Notes under the pieces: model-generated
The model's database searches: none
Seen by the model: only the letters and a program-made list of their open reading frames with translations
Told to the model about the DNA's origin: nothing
Made by a program: the position numbers and the translations under genes
Source: Nipponacmea schrenckii
Lineage: Eukaryota; Mollusca; Gastropoda; Lottiidae
Direction of reading: 5' to 3'
DNA: 64,000 bases
Assembly: GCA_030562195.1 (NCBI GenBank)
Contig: JAUJPP010000012.1
Coordinates: forward strand, 21,452,001-21,516,000
Shown here: piece by piece, positions 60,454 through 64,000 of the stretch
How positions within the stretch are numbered: the first letter of the stretch is position 1
Layout: each line of letters opens with the position of its first letter

Positions 60454-60599
60454 GGGGGGGGGGGGGAAGAGATAAAACTTGTACCAATTTACTAATAAAA
60501 ACAACTTCTTGAAACCACGTTGCCACGATGAAAATTATGCCAAATTTACAAAGAAGAAAAGAAAAGACTTCACTATCCTCACAAAATGGGGGGGGGGGG
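60454..60599 (+). repeat. Two long G runs (G13, G12)
   Basis: G13 at 60454-60466 and G12 at 60588-60599, about 134 bp apart, in otherwise AT-rich DNA. Confidence 0.85.
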
Positions 60600-60604
60600 T
60601 CTTT

Positions 60605-61500
60605 ACGACGATGTTACCAATTGCAGCTTTACAAAATTACAACCAAATTTCCAACCTTCATTTGAAGTGAAGACTCAAAGAACTGCAAAAAATACTAACA
60701 CAAACACAACAACGTGCCTTGAATACAAAAACAAATCAAAATAGTAGAAAATTACACTTTTCCCGAGACAAAAACGGGTTTTTATGTTCGCACAAAGTAT
60801 TTGACACTTAAAACAAAAGCTGTTATCACTTTCACATCTAATCGAACTTAAAACAATGAATTAGTCGAGGAATTTGCCGGGAGCCGTTCACACGTACAAA
60901 TCACATACAGCCTTCGGGAGATCTTAAGTAAAAAAACGAATTAATTTGGAGATTTTTATGTAGATTTTCGTTTGTTTATCGAGATAGACCAGCGCGAGCC
61001 ACGTGTGTTGTCTCACGTGCAATGAATAACAATTGAGTTGAAAGAGAGAATAATTGAGCCGAAAATTAAATTCTTCGTTTTTTCTTCTAGTTAGAATGAT
61101 GTCATTTTAAAACTTTCGTTACGTTTTGTTTCAGTTTAACATTTTTAATTCGCTGATATATACTGGTCATTTTCTTAAAAGTGTATAAAGTGAGTGATCG
61201 ATTTGTGATATGTCCTATCCCACGCTAAGCAATATCGTGTGCAGTCCATGTTTTTCAACCTGCATATCAGTGCAACAACACACCCAGTCAAAAGCCCTTA
61301 AAATCGTTAATGAAATAATACTCTATCGATCACACCCAATGTATAAAATGCTCTAACAGTATATATAGAACACACCTAATCAAAATTTAAGGTTCATATT
61401 ACAACACTGTAGACATCCAAACTGTCCAATTTACAAGCAACCCCGGTTTCACAATGACAAGTTATATCAAACTTCGTCCTATACCTTGACTGCAATAGTC
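60605..61500. other. No gene seen
   Basis: Two CACGTG sites lie close together near 60999 and 61014 (CCACGTGTG, TCACGTGCA). Confidence 0.5.
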
Positions 61501-61506
61501 ACTATT

Positions 61507-61687
61507 CTTGTATCACGAAATGCAACGATTTGATTGGATTGTATGCCAACGCCTTTAGCCAATCAGAGCCCCAAAAAGAGAAGCTGAAACAGTATTCGCA
61601 GTCTTTATGGCGAGGCCTCTGATTTGTTGTAATCGCTAATGTACAAACCAATCAAATCTCTCCATTTGCAAGCTACCATGATACAAG
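61507..61687. mobile_element. 181-bp fold-back (MITE-like) element
   Basis: The two halves are imperfect reverse complements. The outer arm CTTGTATCA (61507) pairs with TGATACAAG (61679), GATTTGATTGG (61527) with CCAATCAAATC (61648), and the inner CAATCAGAG (61559) with CTCTGATTTG (61617). Each arm has CCAAT boxes. There is no coding capacity. The layout is that of a non-autonomous fold-back or MITE; target-site duplications were not identified. Confidence 0.55.
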
Positions 61688-61689
61688 AG

Positions 61690-62715
61690 TACAACAACGT
61701 ACACGACTCTAAATATTGAAATTTGCATCTGAATATCACATTTCCGCCTCGTCATTTTAATGTAAAATTGTCACGAAGACAATTGTAAGATCTAGAAGCG
61801 AAAGGTCTATGGCATATTATATTCTAACAAAACAACAAGGAAAGTCTCTAGAGTGCCTTTTGTAATTTATTTTTCATACCTCCACGTTTTCATTTCATTT
61901 CATTAAACTTATAACCGGAAATAAAACGCATTTTTTCTGCGGGGTTAACATGTTGCGTTAAAAATCTGTAACTCACTTCCGCTTGAAAGAGAAAAAACAG
62001 AATGAAATGAAATAATTTCAGAATTTTGAATTCTATGTCATTCATTTTTAAATATTGTGCGCTCACGGTTCGAACTCGAGACTTATAATACAGCTAAATA
62101 AGATTCACAGTGAACAAATCTATCTTCAGATAGCAGAACAGTACTGGACAACTTTCGGTTCAGCAAAATTTGCCTGATACTGAGACTTGAGTTCGTTTCG
62201 GTTACTGTTTCGTTCCCATATCCCGATATCACGTTTTGAATATCAAGTAACTTTTAACATAAGATATTCTTTAGTGTCGTTATATTCCATAGCGCAGATA
62301 TAGAAAGTATACATGAACAGTACTATGGAACCTTGTTACATTTGCTGTAACGTGTCCTTATGCATTTGTAACATATTTTAGTGTAACATTGTATATAAAG
62401 AAAACAAAAAACCACGACAAACACAGGTAGCAGCCTATGGATTTTTCACTTGGAAGAATTTATCAATCAACAATGTATAACGTTGAATCCTTTCCGCATA
62501 TGAAAACGCATGTGACTTTGTATCTCTTAAACGTTTTTTATACGTTGTTAAATTGTTACATGGATTGGTGTAACGTTTCATTTCATGCATTCAAATATTA
62601 AACCTACCATTTCTGAATCCATAGGCATTTAAAACATTCATTCATTGTATGAAATTGGAGTCAAAATTTCAGTGTATCAAAAAGAAATGTAACAAAATTA
62701 AAATGTATGGTAAAC
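61690..62715. other. AT-rich DNA with TGTAAC-type recurrences
   Basis: GTGTAAC / GTAACGTTT strings recur irregularly (62340-62700), perhaps outer, decayed copies of the duplication that follows. No gene seen. Confidence 0.45.
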
Positions 62716-62724
62716 GTTACAAAA

Positions 62725-62945
62725 CGTTGTATCTCAATCTATGTATAAAATGAATGCAAGGAACTGATAATGTCAAATGTGTTATTTTGTAACGAATATA
62801 ATCATATATAGACTCTGTATCGTTTATTAGTGAATTGTATGACATTGCATCTCAATCTCTGTATATATCTAATGCAAGAAATTGTACATGTAAAATGCGT
62901 AACGAATATAATCATATATTATTTACTAGTGTAACAGAGTTTCAA
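62725..62945 (+). repeat. ~115-bp tandem duplication
   Basis: ATCTCAATCTATGTATA (62731) and ATCTCAATCTCTGTATA (62849), each followed by AATGCAAG and then TAACGAATATAATCATATAT (62790, 62900). The offset drops from 118 to 110 bp because of a short deletion in the second copy. Confidence 0.8.
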
Positions 62946-62949
62946 TGTA

Positions 62950-63415
62950 TGATAAAACGTTATAACATATTGTATCCTTTTCTCAAAGTAGGTCTCTATA
63001 TAATTGAATATAAGAAACCGTTATAAATGTATTTTACCAAGCTTGTCGATATCTACTACCTTCTATATATATTGTAATTAATGTAGGCCACTTCTACGAT
63101 AAGAAAATACATTACAGAAAATATACTGTACAAAAACTTATCCATTTGGAAGTTATGACGTCAAATTATATATAAATTTTGAAAATATGTGTTATACATG
63201 TATCTAAAAATATCAAACGATATTTGCTATATGGACACTCTTAAAGTGATGGTGAGTTGACAAACGCAAGAGGCAAAGTGTGTCGTTGGGTATGTGTACC
63301 TAGGGGTGAATTATGATTTGACAACTCTGTGGTCTTTCTGATAGGGATGTTAAGTAAAATAGCCTATAGGCGTGTCAGGAGAAAAAGTTCCAGATGACGT
63401 TTAAAACGGTACCGT
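62950..63415. other. No gene seen
   Basis: AT-rich; no repeats with clear period. Confidence 0.5.
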
Positions 63416-63423
63416 TTCTCAAA

Positions 63424-63800
63424 TCAGCAATTCCATTTGCTATTGACTGAAGGCCACCCATCCATAACCCTCGGACAATCGAAATTGCCATCAACCAAAT
63501 TTTCCCACTTCTCTGTCGGCGATAATCCAATCCCCTATTAACCCAGGTACTTCACTCTCTTGAAGTCGATACGCAAACTCGTGCAGACTGAACCATTCCA
63601 ATGTCCAAATTGGCAATCTACCAACTGAGTTATTAAGGCGACAATCCCATTCGCTACCAACTGAGTTATTCCACAAACCCAACTCACTGCCGACTGGGCT
63701 ATCCGACTGTCCAAGCAAACGACAACCAAACTTGCTACCGATTAAGCTAGCCCATTGTCCAAGCAAAAGACAATCAAATTCGCTACCGACTGAGCCCATC
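63424..63800 (-). repeat. Tandem tRNA A-box-like modules, minus strand
   Basis: Read on the minus strand, GCTCAGTCGGTAGCG, TAGCTTAATCGGTAGCA, TAGCCCAGTCGGCAGTG, TAACTCAGTTGGTAGCG and TAACTCAGTTGGTAGAT recur every 35-50 bp between about 63800 and 63610. Each closely matches the tRNA D-arm/A-box consensus. Weaker relatives continue to 63424. Spacers share GATTGTCTTTTGCTTGGACA-type sequence. No B box or cloverleaf is complete, so these are not tRNAs. Two overlapping minus-strand frames (63491-63799) reflect the repeat. Confidence 0.6.
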
Positions 63801-64000
63801 CACTGCTCATTTCCAATACATGCGAGAAATAGAATATTTGCCTGCTTTATGGATCCTTCTGATATTCCAATACGAAATGGACCAACATGAAGCAGACGAT
63901 TGCAGAATCTGGCTTGAAGCCTTAGCTAATTGAAAAACATAAATTCAATAATATTTAATGGATTCCGTATTGACACTGCAGTTAAATAACGTTAAGTTCA
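63801..64000. other. No gene seen
   Basis: Ordinary AT-rich sequence to the window end. Confidence 0.45.

Overview
This is an AT-rich (roughly two-thirds A+T) piece of animal nuclear DNA, almost certainly intergenic or intronic. No recognisable complete gene was found on either strand. There is no bacterial-style gene packing. Open frames are short and mostly sit inside simple or tandem repeats, where the frame stays open only because the repeat unit is a multiple of three. Many minisatellites, tRNA-like (SINE-type) fragments, AT-tailed retroelement ends and CACGTG, TGACGTCA and ACCGGAAGT motifs point to a metazoan. The general character suggests a marine invertebrate, perhaps a mollusc, but no diagnostic gene supports this, so the assignment is tentative.

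Layout. 0-6 kb: AT-rich DNA, an (ATT)n tract, small minisatellites and a degenerate ~120-bp repeat. 6.3-8.3 kb: two minisatellite arrays with 51-bp and 17/24-bp units. 10.1-12.6 kb: a ~1.1-kb interspersed element present twice in tandem, followed by a retroelement-like 3' tail. 13-25 kb: more balanced DNA with small local duplications, a 48-bp array, a reverse-oriented 51-bp array and possible regulatory sequence. 25.8-27.1 kb: a poly-G/tRNA-like fragment, one candidate coding exon (minus strand) and an 82-bp array. 27-38.9 kb: E-box clusters and arrays with 43-, ~20-, 91- and 24-bp units. 39-50 kb: long low-repeat DNA with scattered single copies of the 51-bp family, an ETS-motif cluster and a strong hairpin. 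50.7-60 kb: a CRE-bearing array, degenerate repeats, a 20-bp array, a poly-G/poly-C fold-back, a SINE-like element and two large oppositely oriented arrays of one family (55.4-56.1 and 58.1-60.0 kb). 61-64 kb: a 181-bp fold-back element, a ~115-bp duplication and a tandem array of tRNA A-box-like modules.

The most distinctive theme is one repeat family, marked by GGAGTTTTACGTCCTAC or GAGTTTTATATCCTAC. It occurs as isolated diverged copies at about ten places and as tandem expansions at four loci in both orientations. Isolated copies at 27.8 and 46.9 kb adjoin a second dispersed module (TGCAGTGTGCAATGAG-like), so both may come from one longer parent repeat. A second theme is the recurrence of tRNA-like promoter boxes, including the tandem set at the right end. 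Nothing here forms a pathway or operon. I saw no rRNA genes, intact tRNAs, CRISPR arrays or origins.
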